A program made the position numbers and the translations under genes. Shown here one piece after another: positions 46,101-57,632 of a stretch of 64,000 nt of DNA. Every line of letters begins with the position of its first letter. The first letter of the stretch is position 1. Below the pieces are notes generated by a model. The model ran no database searches, was not told where the DNA came from, and saw nothing but the letters and a program-made list of their open reading frames with translations. The stretch is taken from contig JASJZC010000005.1 of NCBI GenBank assembly GCA_037178855.1, forward strand, positions 8,370,001 to 8,434,000, read 5' to 3'. This DNA comes from Oscheius sp. JU75. Taxonomy: Eukaryota; Nematoda; Chromadorea; Rhabditida; Rhabditidae.

Positions 46101-47191
46101 CTCTCGGAATGATGTTCCCGTCTTATGGAAACGCTCTTGCGGTAGTCTTTGTCTATGTTTACATGTTGTTCAGGCTCTCGAGTACCAAATTCAAATGCTT
46201 CTCATCTACTCACTAATATTTAACTTTGTCTATAGAGAGTACTCTTTAATCGAGTTTACAAGGAGTCCAATGCGCCTCTTTCTACACTCGATCCAATTCA
46301 TTGTTTTCTTTGCTGTGCAACTGGTGCGGTGGTACTTATTCCTAGATCTTGTCGTCTCGGCCGAAGAAGTTTCAACGTTTTTGGAGAAAGTTTGAACGAA
46401 TTCAAATCATTATCAAAACTTAATTCTTCAGGTAAAGTCGTCCTACGATCGCAGTTTTGCCACTTACGCCATTGTTGAGCGGAAATTGGTAGAATATCGC
46501 AGGATGTTGATTTACATAGCGCTAAATGTCGGAGTTGCCGGAAGCTACATGTTTAAGTCTGTGCTAAGAGTAGGTCCTCTCCCTTGCTCACAGTAACAGT
46601 CACGGTCGCGCCTTCTCGTCTATGTGTACACTTGCCTGGGCTTACTAAATAGGCAGTCGGTCTAGTCCGTATACAATGTTCCAATTCCGTGGACTTGAGT
46701 TTAAAACGAGATCGAGATAAGTTTAGATCTACTGGATACTGTACTGTCATAGAGAACATCTCAGCTCCAACACTGTCCGCCTACACCAGATGCTTATTCG
46801 AGCTCTAATTTGGCAGGTAGATTGCCATCTCAGTGCATTTTCCAAGTACTCAGGTGACCGCACAAGCATTGTGTTTTGTCATCCCTTTCGTCATACAAGC
46901 GTTAGCAGTGGAACTGCGGTCTCTATACACCTTTGGTAATCCGGAACAAAGTAAGCCTTTCAAGGAATTTGTGGCATACAATTTACAGTACACAATTTTT
47001 TACTACAACTCGCAGCTATTAATTTTACTATGCCGTCCTTCTTTTCCTTCATCCATTTCACTACTGTTTTATACTTTACAACACCTTACAGAAAGTTCAT
47101 CGTGTCGCTATTTCAAAAAGAAGGAACAAGACAGGTGGCAAGGAGATTCAAAGATCTTGAAGCCATAAGAGGAACAATATCACAGCAGTGA
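43142..47191 (+). CDS. Chemoreceptor-like 7TM GPCR with transposon-bearing intron (335 aa)
   Basis: Exons 43142-43276, 46013-46141, 46174-46389, 46432-46569, 46727-46816, 46854-46950 and 46989-47191 join in frame (1,008 nt). It begins MISLRFLNMGMCIPSTIFTF and has LKKSPNCMRRYKY after TM1, FLLCPVV, FVYREYSLIEF, LHQMLIRALIWQ entering TM6, and FTTVLYFTTPYRKFIVSLF after TM7. Exons 1, 3 and 5 match the lengths of homologous exons in neighbouring receptors. Intron 1 is 2,736 bp against about 40 bp in relatives and contains a Tc1/mariner-type element and a pyrimidine repeat. All splice sites remain usable, so the gene may still work if the long intron is removed. Confidence 0.75.
43905..44035 (+). 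repeat. Polypyrimidine (CTCTGT-like) low-complexity tract
   Basis: About 130 bp of CT-rich, imperfect CTCTGTCT repeats within the large receptor intron. The long frame that crosses it has a Leu/Ser-rich translation caused by the repeat and is not a gene. Confidence 0.75.
44631..45900 (+). mobile_element. Tc1/mariner-superfamily transposon, complete ends
   Basis: The element is 1,270 bp. Its ends CAGGGAGCCCCAAAATTACG and CAGGGTGCCCCAAAATTACG (reverse strand) match over about 26 bp with one difference. TA flanks both sides (44629-44630 and 45901-45902), the standard target duplication. It carries a single transposase frame with one internal stop. It sits in intron 1 of a chemoreceptor gene in the same orientation. 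Confidence 0.93.
44784..45815 (+). pseudogene. Tc1/mariner-type transposase with in-frame stop
   Basis: The start follows a TTTTCAG acceptor-like site (MVKASIHRQTILALHQQGV). The N-terminal helix-turn-helix is clear (INISRRLKMSKKLVSTTISR), then GRGRP. Catalytic motifs are FTDEKIF, FQQDGAPAHK and SPDLNPMDYSVW, giving D, D and D with 33 residues between the last two by my count. This is near but not equal to the common DD34 or DD37 spacings. An in-frame TGA (45447-45449) cuts the protein just before the second Asp; the frame is otherwise open. Without readthrough it is inactive. Confidence 0.88.
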
Positions 47192-47274
47192 ATTTCAATG
47201 AAATATCCTCATTCGTACAACATACGACTATTTGAACTCAATTTGAAAACTTGACTATTCTCGCTCGGTCCAAC

Positions 47275-47757
47275 ATGATCAGCTTCCGGTTTCTACAGCA
47301 TGGGAATGCGAGATACGTTCCCAGTGAACCCAACTTGGCAAATGAGATTTCGAATGAGCATTTGATGAAGTCGAAAGGTATTGGAGCTGAGATGCCATAC
47401 TCTGTCTTATGATTCCTCCATCAACCCAAGTTCATTATTTTTTTGTGTTCCTGTAACGAAATTGCATTGCTGAACTTCCATTTGGTGTCATATTTTGAAA
47501 CCAATTAAGTAGCCGCACAACCGTCTTATTTTGTAGTTTTATTCTTCCTACAATTAGCTGTGGAAAAGCGGTCACTGTTTATATTTGTTAACACAACGTA
47601 GGCCTTTCTTGGATATAACATTATTTTTCACTACTTCTTGCTACAATCCGCGGATATTCAATTCACCATGCCGTATTTACTTTCTGTTGTTCTTTTCACT
47701 AGTGTTTTACTTTACTACCCCTACAGAAAGCTTATTGTGTCGTTGTTAAAAAAATGA
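47275..47757 (+). pseudogene. Chemoreceptor remnant: first and last exon only
   Basis: MISFRFLQHGNA at 47275 mirrors the start of the receptor at 43142. IIFHYFLLQSADIQFTMPYLLSVVLF...YPYRKLIVSLLKK, ending at a TGA at 47757, mirrors its last exon. All middle exons are missing and no frame joins the two, so this is an internal-deletion pseudogene. Confidence 0.75.
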
Positions 47758-48498
47758 AGTAACTAGTCAAGGGACAAGAATTTCGAATCAATAACAACAT
47801 CATGTGGTATAATTTCTCAGCAGTGAAATCAGACATCCTACCTTTATTATTTGCAAGAGGCGTATGTCACACATTTCTGGATGACACTTGACAAACGTGT
47901 ATGGACTTTTTTTGTCAAGTGTTATCCCAGATTCGAGCTGACAATACCAGTTTGAAGGAAGCAAAACGGTTCAAAATGTAAAAAGTTCTCTGATTCGCTC
48001 CGCCCTGAGCGTAAATGGCTAGTATTTCATGTTACAGTAACTGGAAATACTTAATGAAAGGTGTTGGGGCTACAGAGTGTAGTTTTCACGTCGAGCCGGT
48101 TTTTTTTTATGTGGGCTCAACATTGTTTGTAGCAGAATCTTCCCCGCTTCTGCGTTCACATCAAGCTCAAACATCTGCATAAAACGTCACTTTGCACTTT
48201 TCGTTTCTTTGCCATCCAACTAAACTTGACGTGCCATGAATTACCAACTTTTTTTCTCGCGGTGACGCACGGACGGGCATTATCGCACTTTAGTAGTAGA
48301 GAGATAGCATCAGCGTCGTTGCTATTAATTCAAATGGCAAAAAGATGCTTTTTGTGCATAACCTGCGAGAGGGTTCATTTAAAATGGTTGTCGTTCCAAA
48401 GAGCATTATGCTCTGCAATCGCGTGTCTGATCAATAAATAGAACAGGTGAAGGGCATTATTGAATGGGAAAACGGGGAATCCCTCGTCGCCACTCCAG
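47758..48498. other. Spacer in the receptor array
   Basis: No gene is supported. It holds the 5' flank of the next receptor. An in-frame ATG at 48460 would extend that receptor by 13 residues, but the homologous neighbour starts at the position I chose. Confidence 0.35.
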
Positions 48499-49695
48499 AT
48501 GAATCTAGTCGAGGTAATTCCTCGAATCATGGCTGTTCCTTCAACTATCATCACGGGTTTCCTGCTCTATCTGATCATCTTTTTCACTCCAAGTTCCATG
48601 AAGTACTACAAGAAAATACTGATTATCATGGCAGTGAGCAATCTAAACTTCAGCAGTGGCATTCTGTTTAGGTATCAGTCTACCAGTTTGACCTCCTGTA
48701 CGGGATTCTAACCATGTTAGTTCCGTTTCCAAAAGTTCTCGGCTGCCAAGTGAAAGGCTTTCTTGGCGAATATTATCCACAATATTCTTGCCTCTGGGTA
48801 GTCATGGCTGTTGCTAGCTTATCTATTCAAATGCTGTCGATCATTCTCGGCTTTGTATATCGGGAGAATACCTTGATCAAACACAATCCCAAAGCAAGAA
48901 ACACTTCCGTTTTGGAAATGCTCCTAGCCTCTTTTCTTGCCATAGTTCAGTTGGTTGCTCAGTACACAACACAGCCGGACTATTTTATCATTTTGAACTA
49001 CTTGAATACTGTATGCTTCTAATGTTTACAGTAAAAGAGTCTTCTAGAACAATATCACGTACGATCACAATTTCGGAGTTTACATAATGCTACCGATAAA
49101 GATGACCAATATGTACATTGAGGCAATACTGGCTACCGTTCTATTCACTACTGTGGCGATAATAGTTGCCAAATCTATCCATACTGTATATATATGCCAT
49201 TTTTGGAACTTGTACTTTCAGGTGAAAGTGATGTTAAACGACGAAAGACGACACATGAGTCCCCAGACCGTGAATCTACATAAAATGCTCATGCGATCCC
49301 TCATTTGGCAGGTTTGAATAAATGATTATTCCCACTAATTTCCGTTTAAGGGTCTCGCACCGCTCATTCTCATAGGCATCCCTAGTATAATGTTGGGCTG
49401 CGTTACAATCGGCTTTTCAGTTTTACCCATATCGCTTGATTGTAAGTGATCAAGTGCTCTAACACGCTAAAAGTTTTCAGCTGAGAGTGACTGGTGGCTA
49501 CTTGGAGAGTATGCAACAGCTATTGTTCTGGTCGTTCCATCTTTTTTCTCTCCCATTCATGACTTCTGTGTGATTTTCCTCACGACGCCTTATAAAAATG
49601 CCTTCCGGAGATTGCTTAAGAAGAGCTGCAAGACGCCAGTAATTTCTATTGTATCGCCTTCTTCGGTGATCAGATCAAGCTTTGTGTCTCGATAA
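48499..49695 (+). CDS. Chemoreceptor-like 7TM GPCR (335 aa)
   Basis: Exons 48499-48633, 48672-49010, 49048-49185, 49222-49311, 49351-49441 and 49481-49695 join in frame (1,008 nt), with introns of 36-39 bp. It begins MNLVEVIPRIMAVPSTIITG and has FFTPSSMKYYKK after TM1, GFLGEYYPQY, LGFVYRENTLIK, NNITYDHNFG (possible glycosylation site), QTVNLHKMLMRSLIWQ entering TM6, and HDFCVIFLTTPYKN at TM7. Exon 2 fuses two exons of the 43142 gene. It is a tandem partner of the next gene and a likely chemosensory receptor by family. Confidence 0.87.
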
Positions 49696-49901
49696 AGTGT
49701 TGAATATTTCCTACATGTCAAACCTTTTCTTGGGTTACAGCGTTCCATATGATGAGGACGGTACCGCAATGTTCTTGAGCATGGGTTGTAAAAGTCACTT
49801 TATTACCGCAGCTGGGTGATAGATGACATGTACCGTTTAAGGGGTAAGACAGGTGCAAAGCTGAGACTGATTGGATCACCGAGACTCATAGCCATCTCAA
49901 A

Positions 49902-51077
49902 ATGAATGTGATTGAGGTGATTCCGCGAATCATGACCATTCCTTCGACAATTGTCACTGGATTTCTTTTGTACGTCATCGTCTTTCACACACCAAACCCC
50001 ATGAAGTCTTACAAGAAAATACTAATTATCATGGCTGTAAGTGAAGAAGGGCAAAATTCAAACAAAGACTGCTTAGGTAGCAGTTTATCAGTTCGACTTT
50101 CAGTACGGGCTTTTTGTCTTACTTGCCCCCATTCCAAAAGCATTTGGTTGCCAAGTGAAAGGCTTTCTCGGCGAGATTTTCCCACAATATTCTCGCTTTT
50201 GGGTAGTTCTGGCCACAGCCAGCTTGTTTACTGTAATGCTATCGATTGTCCTCGGCTTCGTATATCGAGAAAACACTTTGATGAAAAACGTTCCTAATGC
50301 AAGAAATAGATTTGTTCTGGAGATGATGCTGGCTATATTTCTTGTGGTTTGTCACATGGTCACCCAATTTTTGACACAGCCTGACTATGTAACCCTTTTA
50401 GGTTATATCAAAATTGTAAGTTTCGCTTGTTCAGAATTTGAATTCTCGTAGAATAACATCACTTACGATCACAGTTTTGGAGTCTACCTAATACTACCTG
50501 CGAAAATGCAGATAATGTATGTGGAGGTAATGTGGGCGGTTATCCTGGTTAGCTATGTGACAGCTATGGTTGCCAAATCGATTCATACTGTAAGAACTAT
50601 CCTGTTTGAAACTTCACATCTACAGGTGACTGTCATGTTGAACGATAAGAAACAGCACTTGAGCCGCCAGACGATAAGTCTGCATAGAATGCTTATGAGA
50701 TCTCTAATTTGGCAGGTATGCAGAGTTTTCTTATACTAAACTTCGTTTCAAGGGACTGGTACCTCTTATACTCATCGGTGTACCAAGCATTATGTTGGGA
50801 ATTGCGACGACGATGTTCATACTGAACCCAATCAACTGTAAGTATTCTCCTTCAAAATATCAGCATAATAACATTTGTAGCTACTAAAATCGAATGGACG
50901 AATGAACTGGGAGAATACATGACGGCCCTCCTTTTGGTGATGCCATCTCTTTTCGCCCCGGTTCACGATTTCTGTGTGATTTTCCTCACAACGCCATACA
51001 AGAATTATTTTTTTAAGCTGATAAGTGGGAGAAAAACACCTGTTATCGCTGTTTCACAGTCGGCTATAATTCAATGA
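49902..51077 (+). CDS. Chemoreceptor-like 7TM GPCR, tandem partner (327 aa)
   Basis: Exons 49902-50036, 50077-50415, 50452-50589, 50626-50715, 50753-50837 and 50881-51077 join in frame (984 nt). The first four exons have exactly the same lengths as the gene at 48499. Shared motifs are MNVIEVIPRIMTIPSTIVTG, GFLGEIFPQYS, LGFVYRENTLMK, NNITYDHSFG, TISLHRMLMRSLIWQ and HDFCVIFLTTPYKN. A 3' AATAAA lies near 51092. The two genes are clearly a recent tandem duplication, with introns of 36-43 bp. Confidence 0.88.
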
Positions 51078-51765
51078 AACTGATGAGACAACAAATAAAG
51101 TTTTTGGAGATTTTTTAATGAATGAGAAATTGATAGGTGACTTCTTTGAGGGCCAGAGTTATATTGCAATGTTGTTTAGTGTCCGAGTTTTGATGTACTC
51201 TCAACACAGGGAACACTCCTTGCGGGAAGAGCACCTTGACACACATTGAGAAGGTTATGCTTGCTGCTTCATTAAAAAATATGCCTGATAGCTGTTTCAA
51301 CTAGTACAGCAGCGTAATAGAGATCCACATGATCGACTTTTGACAATTTTCCTCGCCGTATACTTTGACTCTGTACAGCACGAATTTAAAAAGGAGCATT
51401 TGGCGTCTGTTTGTGATTAATAGGAACAGAACTGTATCTACCTTGTGAATCAGTTGAATGTTTTCACGTATATCCGTCGTTCTGTCTATAATAAACAAAA
51501 GATCTCAACGTCGTTTTTCAAGACCCCTCTAGCGTAATAATCTGCTTCACATACATTTAGGACAATTTAGAAAGGGTTGCGGAATTCGCACTTTTCTCTT
51601 TTCTCCCTTCTCTTCACCTTAACCACTGATCCTATCCAAATTAATGACAGTTAAAAACGTCAACCCATCCAATCAGCAGACCTGATTTCGGTCGTTCGTG
51701 ATCACGAGTCAAGTGTATCCAGTCAAGAGCTTCCGAGCTGATAGTGTCGAATCGTTTATTGCTCT
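51078..51765. other. Spacer between convergent receptor genes
   Basis: Nothing beyond 3' flanks of the two converging receptor genes is visible. Short frames here have no family signal. Confidence 0.4.
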
Positions 51766-53214
51766 TCAGCGAGGATTGTTATCGTGTATGGAAACAATTA
51801 CTACAGCTTGTGAATGTTCCACTTTTTGCCGACCAATCTTTTTGATCATTCTGTAAATACACGTTCTATATGGCTTGTACGAAAAGATCCAGGCCAACAT
51901 AGAAGCCGGAGCCAAAAGTGTGATCAAGAAATTGCAGTAATTAAAAAGGTCGGCTCTCAGACTTTGAGTGAAAAGTAAAATGTTGAGTGGAAAGAAAATA
52001 AGAATGACTTTGAGGCCAAGAGTAATAATCTAGAAGTTAAATTTGTTGAAAAATTGAATAAATGTGATGTTTCCTCGCAGCATTAGACATCGTCTTGGCT
52101 TCTTTCTTCAATATCAAGAAAATGTTAGTGCAGCAAAAGAAGATCACAAACAGCCCGTAGGACGCAGCGAGTAGATATGCTACCACAGCTATGTAAGTTG
52201 TAGGACTTTGTTCTCCAAAATGTCCGCAAACAGCAGGAGTCTTAAAAATATCCGGATGGATGTAGCGATACTCTTCAAACAACTCAATTTTGACTTTATC
52301 TTGGTCCTCTTGAGTCACCAAATGGATTATTGGTGCAAAGAAGAGGCAGTGCAGGATAGGTCAGAAAATAGGCTGTAAAACGAGCTATCTTGTTGTTCAA
52401 AATATGACGTCGAGGTAGAAGAATGTCCATTCGATAGTAGAAGATGGATCCCACAGCGGAGAGATTTCCTTAAAACTGCATACTTACTGGGAATAAAGTA
52501 TTGTTTCAGAACTGTACAGAGTGATAACTAAGCATCTTACATAGCCCTACATTTTGTCGTCAATAATATATTTCCCATGTTTCTGCCAAATTCTATCGGG
52601 TACAGACGTTAAAGAGAGATCATTCAAGTCGCCATGTGAGAAAGTAATGCTTGATCCCAGGTGCAATGCGCGCAAACATTGTTTCTGAGAACCTATGGTT
52701 CTGGTAGTAAGGTACAAGGCGCATAAAAACTCTAACAATAGACCACACAAAAAAATTTATTAATCTTGCAAACGAACCTAAGAGCAAGCAGAGAACAAGC
52801 TCGGCTTGTAGTCGTTGATGAAAGCCCCATTCTGTGAAGAGGCCATCTGCATGGAAAACAATATAGGGCAATAATAGTTTCGGGAACGAGAGCCAGGCAA
52901 AGTAAGGAGCTATGAGACCAGCTCTAAAAGAAAACTCTTCATGAAGTACAGAGTTCTCACGCTCCAATATGGCAGACAACGAGACACTTAAAAGACTTGG
53001 ACATGTATTTTGGTGACTGTGTAATAATTATGTACTCTCCGCCGCTACAGATAATTAACGATACTATGGCAAGAATCTAGAGAGAACTTGAAGTTTGTGA
53101 TGAAAGTTTTACCTTCACAGGGTAGTTACAAATTACAGGGCTGTATTCAAAATAAGGATTTGTGAGATTGGCCGATTCCATCAGGATCAGTCCAAACATG
53201 AAGATTGTCAGCAT
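51766..53214 (-). pseudogene. Chemoreceptor 7TM pseudogene, second class
   Basis: It is related to the intact gene at 37274-38556. Exon 1 (53214-53113, MLTIFMFGLILMESANLTNPYF) and exon 2 (53076-52961, SLIICSGGEY...TQSPKYMS) join in frame to exon 3 (AGLIAPYFAWLSFPKLLLPY). Exon 4 starts normally (GNLSAVGSIFYYRMDILLP) but the frame slips by one base after YPALPLL near 52335, then reads FAPIIHLVTQEDQ in another frame. The junction into the last exon (52029-51766, TLGLKVILIFFPLN...SYKPYRT) has no donor, and TAA interrupts. Two independent defects make it a pseudogene, unless the assembly has errors. Confidence 0.7.
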
Positions 53215-53998
53215 CGCAAATAGCGCCTGAATAAGTGATCATGATATGATAGTGCTAAAAAATGTATAGAAAAGGAATAAATGAACAGATTATGTTCGTT
53301 TTTCAAAAATCAAAACACCCCCACCCCTGTCGAAAATCCTCTAAGTTCTGTGAGCAAGCCATTTGGAATATCCCTTCCCATTTTTGATATTCGTTCCTTT
53401 TTGTCCCTGGTATCCGATTCGCAAAATATGCGATACATTGGAACCGTGCAACGCGTGGGCTCAATCATAAAGACTTGCAGATTTTATAGCGGACACTTTT
53501 TTCAACAAATCATGTGCACTTTTGTACGACAGACACGCATTCTGGTTAAAGTTGTATGCTGATTTTTAGCTGCATAGATATTTGTCGCGGTTGTCCAAAC
53601 AACCAATCTAAACACATCCCCATCCATTTCGGGCACAACTGGGGGCTGAGCTGGTCCATAAAATTGCCGTTTTTACAACCGGGGCAATCGCACAAGATCC
53701 TGATTCTTCTAAAACACACCCTCGTCTGATTGTGAGGTTGACTCCATATCATGAAATACGTGGCATCAACTACAGCTGAAAAATACGGTCTTTTGTTGAG
53801 GACTTTAAGTGATACCTATTTCTTGCTCTGATGTTTTGAAGTGCCATGCCAATCACGAGAACGTTTAAACTGAAAAAGAAACAAATTTCATAATCGACTT
53901 CTCTTGCAGAGACGAAAATAGCCCTCTGTGTTGACACAGGGCTTGTTTTGTGCTTGCGGCATGAAACATCACGTGCTGTTTACTTCCGTGTGCAAAGC
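53215..53998. other. Intergenic, no gene seen
   Basis: This is the upstream flank of the receptor pseudogene and of the heat-shock gene. No frame has recognisable content. Confidence 0.4.
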
Positions 53999-54013
53999 TT
54001 CGAGAAGTGTTCC
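53999..54013 (+). promoter_or_regulatory. Possible heat-shock element
   Basis: TTCGAGAAGTGTTCC contains TTCnnGAA followed by a TTC one base out of ideal spacing. It lies about 10 bp upstream of a TTTATAGG TATA-like motif and 51 bp before the small heat-shock ATG. Position and motif fit HSF binding, but one module is misspaced. Confidence 0.4.
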
Positions 54014-54063
54014 TGGCAGCATTTATAGGCATCCGCGCCGGTGAATTCGAGTCAATAACTACG

Positions 54064-54655
54064 ATGTCTCTTCTTCCTTACCGCTCATTCTTTGACGATG
54101 CCATCCGCGAAATGCAGGGCCTGCAGCACCAGATGACCCCTTCCTATTGGGGTCGTCCGAACGACTCGCTGGCTTTTGCCACTACCGCTTGCGATGTGAG
54201 TCATGTTTTTTTGTGGACAATACAGAAAACGTGTTAGGTAGTCAACAATGACAACAAGTTCGGCGTAGAGCTTGACGTTTCTCATTTTCGTCCGGAGGAA
54301 CTCAAGGTAGACCCGAGACATTAGAATGTATTGACAAAGCCAACTTATAGGTCCGCGTAGACGGTCACATGCTTACAATCGAGGGCCACCATCAGTTGAG
54401 AGACCGCGATTCCTTTATGGAGCGGTGAGTCATTGCTGATACAACCTTCAAAAGTATCTTTTCAGTTCCTTTACTCGCAAGTGGACTCTGCCAGAGGACG
54501 TCGATCTCACGTTAGTTAACTGTCTATATTAATGAAAAAAGGTGTTCAGTGCTATTCACTCTTCGATCAACCGTGACGGTCACCTGTTCATCGATGCTCC
54601 GAAGTCTGGCTCTCCTACTCAGAGAAGCATTCCGATCGAGCACAAACACCTCTGA
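54064..54655 (+). CDS. Small heat-shock protein, alpha-crystallin type (141 aa)
   Basis: Exons 54064-54195, 54238-54306, 54351-54424, 54466-54510 and 54550-54655 join in frame (426 nt). The N-terminal arm (MSLLPYRSFFDDAIREMQG) is short. The alpha-crystallin domain runs from about residue 45: FGVELDVSHFRPEELKVRVDGHMLTIEGHH, then SFTRKWTLPEDVD and INRDGHLFIDAPK. The C-terminal RSIPIEH gives the IxI/V docking motif. Length fits HSP-16-type nematode proteins, but five exons is more than their usual two. It should act as an ATP-independent holdase in oligomers. Confidence 0.93.
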
Positions 54656-54942
54656 ACTCATTGTATTTGGTCTCTACTCAAAAATGTATATATTTTGACT
54701 GGTAACATGAATCTCATAATTTTAACAATTTGTTTTGTAACGAGCTGTTCCGTTAGGCTGGAAATTATGGAAATCTGAGCTGAGAAAACATTGCATCTAT
54801 GTCAAAAAGGCATAGCTACTTATCAGCGACTTATGGTCTATCAAAGTTGGTCGAAAAGCGAGATTCGCGAGAGAGAGAAAGAGAACGGAAACTTGCTGAT
54901 CCCGTTCTAAAGCGGACTTCGCATGGGACATATTTCCGTAAA

Positions 54943-55865
54943 ATGATTCAACTTTTTATTGGATGTTTGCTCTTCACCAAAGCACAGAGTTGTATTCCTA
55001 CCTCAAACCCTGTCTTTCCAGGTATTCGAGTTTTGATCTTATCTATCTTTTGATTACTTTTGAATATTCTGACTTTTAGGAAAGATCTCCAAACCGTTTT
55101 TATCCCTTTTTCTTCTTTTGCAAATTTTTAATGGGGCTCGGCAAACGCATTTTGAAACCTGGGGCCAGACTTGATTGGAAGATGTCCTTTTAGAAACCAC
55201 AACAACGTCCACTACAACCCCTACCACAACGACATCAACAACAACAACAACAACTACTACAACAACTTCTACTACTACAACTACAACGACCACTCGTATG
55301 CTTTTTAAAGTGCCAGTAACATTGGATATTCCAGTACAATGCCCTATGGGCTTCACTTACTTTGCTCACACTACATTTTGCTATTTCGTTGGCAGGACAC
55401 GGACCAATTGGAACGGAGCTGAGAGCATGTGCGCGGCATTCGGTGCTAATGGACATTTAGCAGCTATTCGCGATGACGCTACAAATACTTTTATCACAGG
55501 TTGGTTGAGAACAACAGAAACTAATGTTTTTTTAGATCTTGCTTCAACAGGAACTGATACAACAAGCTATACGCAGAACACTTGGATTGGGCTCAGACGA
55601 GTCGGGAACTTCCCTTATGCTTGGAGTGACAATGGAGTCCGAGTGATTCCAGCCAACGGCGACTATAACAGATACTGTGGCCTTAACGACCCAGGCTTTG
55701 CAACCAGTTGCATTTTTGTAACTATTTTGAAGAGAGACAAAATCTAGGACATTTCAGCTACATCAAGATAATCCAAATCCTGGATGTCCGAAGTACCAAT
55801 GGAGTGATGCTTTCTGTACCGACCAGATGGACAATTTTGTTTGTCAAATACCCTGTTGCACTTAA
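54943..55865 (+). CDS. Secreted C-type lectin with Thr-rich linker (211 aa)
   Basis: Exons 54943-55021, 55194-55295, 55335-55499, 55536-55717 and 55758-55865 join in frame (636 nt). The signal peptide is MIQLFIGCLLFTKAQS. Exon 2 encodes about 34 residues that are almost all Thr (mucin-like, probably O-glycosylated). The lectin domain follows: CPMGFTYFAHTTFCYFV, W.GAESMCAAFGANGHLAAI, NTFIT, TWIGLRR, YAWSDN, then CPKYQWSDAFC and NFVCQ, with the paired Cys and WIGL core of CTL folds. A classical EPN or QPD sugar-binding triplet is not evident, so Ca-dependent sugar binding is uncertain. Such proteins are often in nematode gut or immune responses. Confidence 0.88.
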
Positions 55866-56599
55866 ATAAAAAAAACACGTTTTAAAACCATGTTTAAAAC
55901 CACTTTTATCGAAACTGTAATATTGTGATGTCAGAAGCATATCTTGCGCAAGTAGAACAATAGCTATGGCAAACCATGTCTGAAAAAGTACACGCTTCTT
56001 AGTAGCTTACATAAATTGAATCTGAGGGACTTTCATAACAATTCGATTTCAGAGAGTCCCATAGTCATAGCCGTACTCCCATTCGCGGTCCATCAACCAA
56101 GTCGGGATCTGAAACACCGCCCCATGCCCGTAGCTATCATTCTGTCGCCTCTTCAGCACGTGCCACCTACTGCGAATCTCCAATCCCTCGTGGAAGCTTC
56201 AGAAGGCCGTGGATTTTTTGGCGGTAGGACTCGAGGTTGGAATTCGTCTGAAGTAGGAATCTTGTTCTGGGATGTTCGAAAATCAAAAGCAATGTGCAAA
56301 GAGATAATATGATACTGTACAGGACAGGACCGCAAAACAGTTCCAAACAAAGTGACAAGTCTATTGACCATGGATTACTGCCTTCACCCATTCAAAAGAC
56401 GTAGATTAGTTGAAGTTCGAGAGTATTCAAGAATGTAATGTCATGAGTTGAAGCAACTACAAAAGACTAGACTACAAAAGCAAACACCCGCTTCCCGGAA
56501 ACAATACGTATAGATACTATTTCCTAAAAACACAAAACAGACTAAGGAGAAAACTGAAAAGTCAAAATAATCCTGGAGAAATGAATAGTCCGGTTACCA
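55866..56599. other. Intergenic, no gene seen
   Basis: A 98-codon frame at 56016 has no family signal or matched splice sites. Nothing else is supported. Confidence 0.35.
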
Positions 56600-56812
56600 A
56601 TGAACAGAGAGAGAGAGATCAAAAGCATCCGTTTCAGAACTTTCACCCGAGGTGAATTCTCTAATGAATACCGTCAAGCACAAGAATCTTTGAAGCGCTG
56701 TCACGAGCTCGACTTCAAGGATGACGATCGTGAGAATACTTTTTGTTTTCCTTATTCTTTTATAAATGTGGTTTCCAATGTAGATAAATGGGTTGACATT
56801 AACATTGTTTAA
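56600..56812 (+). CDS. Possible small protein, two exons (weak)
   Basis: Exon 56600-56729 (MNREREIKSIRFRTFTRGEF...LDFKDDD) ends at a donor GTGAGAAT. An acceptor CCAATGTAG precedes 56784, and the join ends at TAA 56812, giving 52 residues; reading through the 54-bp gap also stays open. Charge-rich composition and splice sites are the only support. A second acceptor (GATATCAG) before about 56850 could extend it. I do not recognise it. Confidence 0.25.
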   Translation: MNREREIKSIRFRTFTRGEFSNEYRQAQESLKRCHELDFKDDDRENTFCFPYSFINVVSNVDKWVDINIV

Positions 56813-57632
56813 AGCGTTCTTGCGAATCATTGATCTGTATTCGATATCAGTTTGTATGGTTCGACTCGGAACGGAAGAGAAAAACTGATAGAAAGGGTCG
56901 ATCTGAAGGGAGATAACGTTGACTGGACAGGGTACATCGAGATTGGAAATGCTGATATTTCGATAATAAAACTGTTGTCGTTACTTTTTTTGTACTTTTC
57001 ACAACATGGTTCTTCCTTCTTTGAACCAGAAAAAGTTTGAATAAACAAGAACCTTTTTCTGGAGATGGTAAAAAAAGTTTGTGCGTCTGTCGCCTGTAGT
57101 TCCTCATAGAGGTTAGTTTTTCGAGGTCCTGTTTGTCGGCCTTTTCAGACATTCGTTCTATCATCTCCCTCGTACTGATAAGCAGTGAAAAGTGCAGAGT
57201 TAGCGGCTTTTCATGCAAAAGAGATAAGGTATCACAAGATGTTTGTTGTTTAGAAGTTAGACCGGTCAGTTCAAGTCAGTTTTGAATAGTTTTACATGGT
57301 ACTTTTCACGCGTAACTTAAAACGATAATACGATGGAGCGGGGGAAGTTAACCGCCCTTCCAATTTATCGATTTAGAGAAATTCCCGTTAAAAAAACACC
57401 GCTTGCATCAGTCACTGTGCAATCCCTTGACTTCCAGACAAAAACAGATAAGCCTTTTTATTTGCATGACATAAAGGCACTGTTCTCCGGTGCCTTATCG
57501 TTAGACAATGAGCGAAGCCTTCTGTGTCCTTTTTCATACCCCTCCCCATCATTATCTCTCCTCGAATCACCCGTCATCTTTTAACAAGTCTATAGATAAG
57601 CTCTTCTTTTCCACACAGACTTCCTTTAGAAA
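56813..57632. other. Intergenic, no gene seen
   Basis: No supported gene. A minus-strand 123-codon frame (57218-56847) has no domain signal. The last few hundred bases are the likely promoter of the acetyltransferase. Confidence 0.35.

Noticed and set aside
55054-55356. Val-rich minus-strand frame
   Set aside because: Antisense of the poly-Thr exon of the lectin gene.
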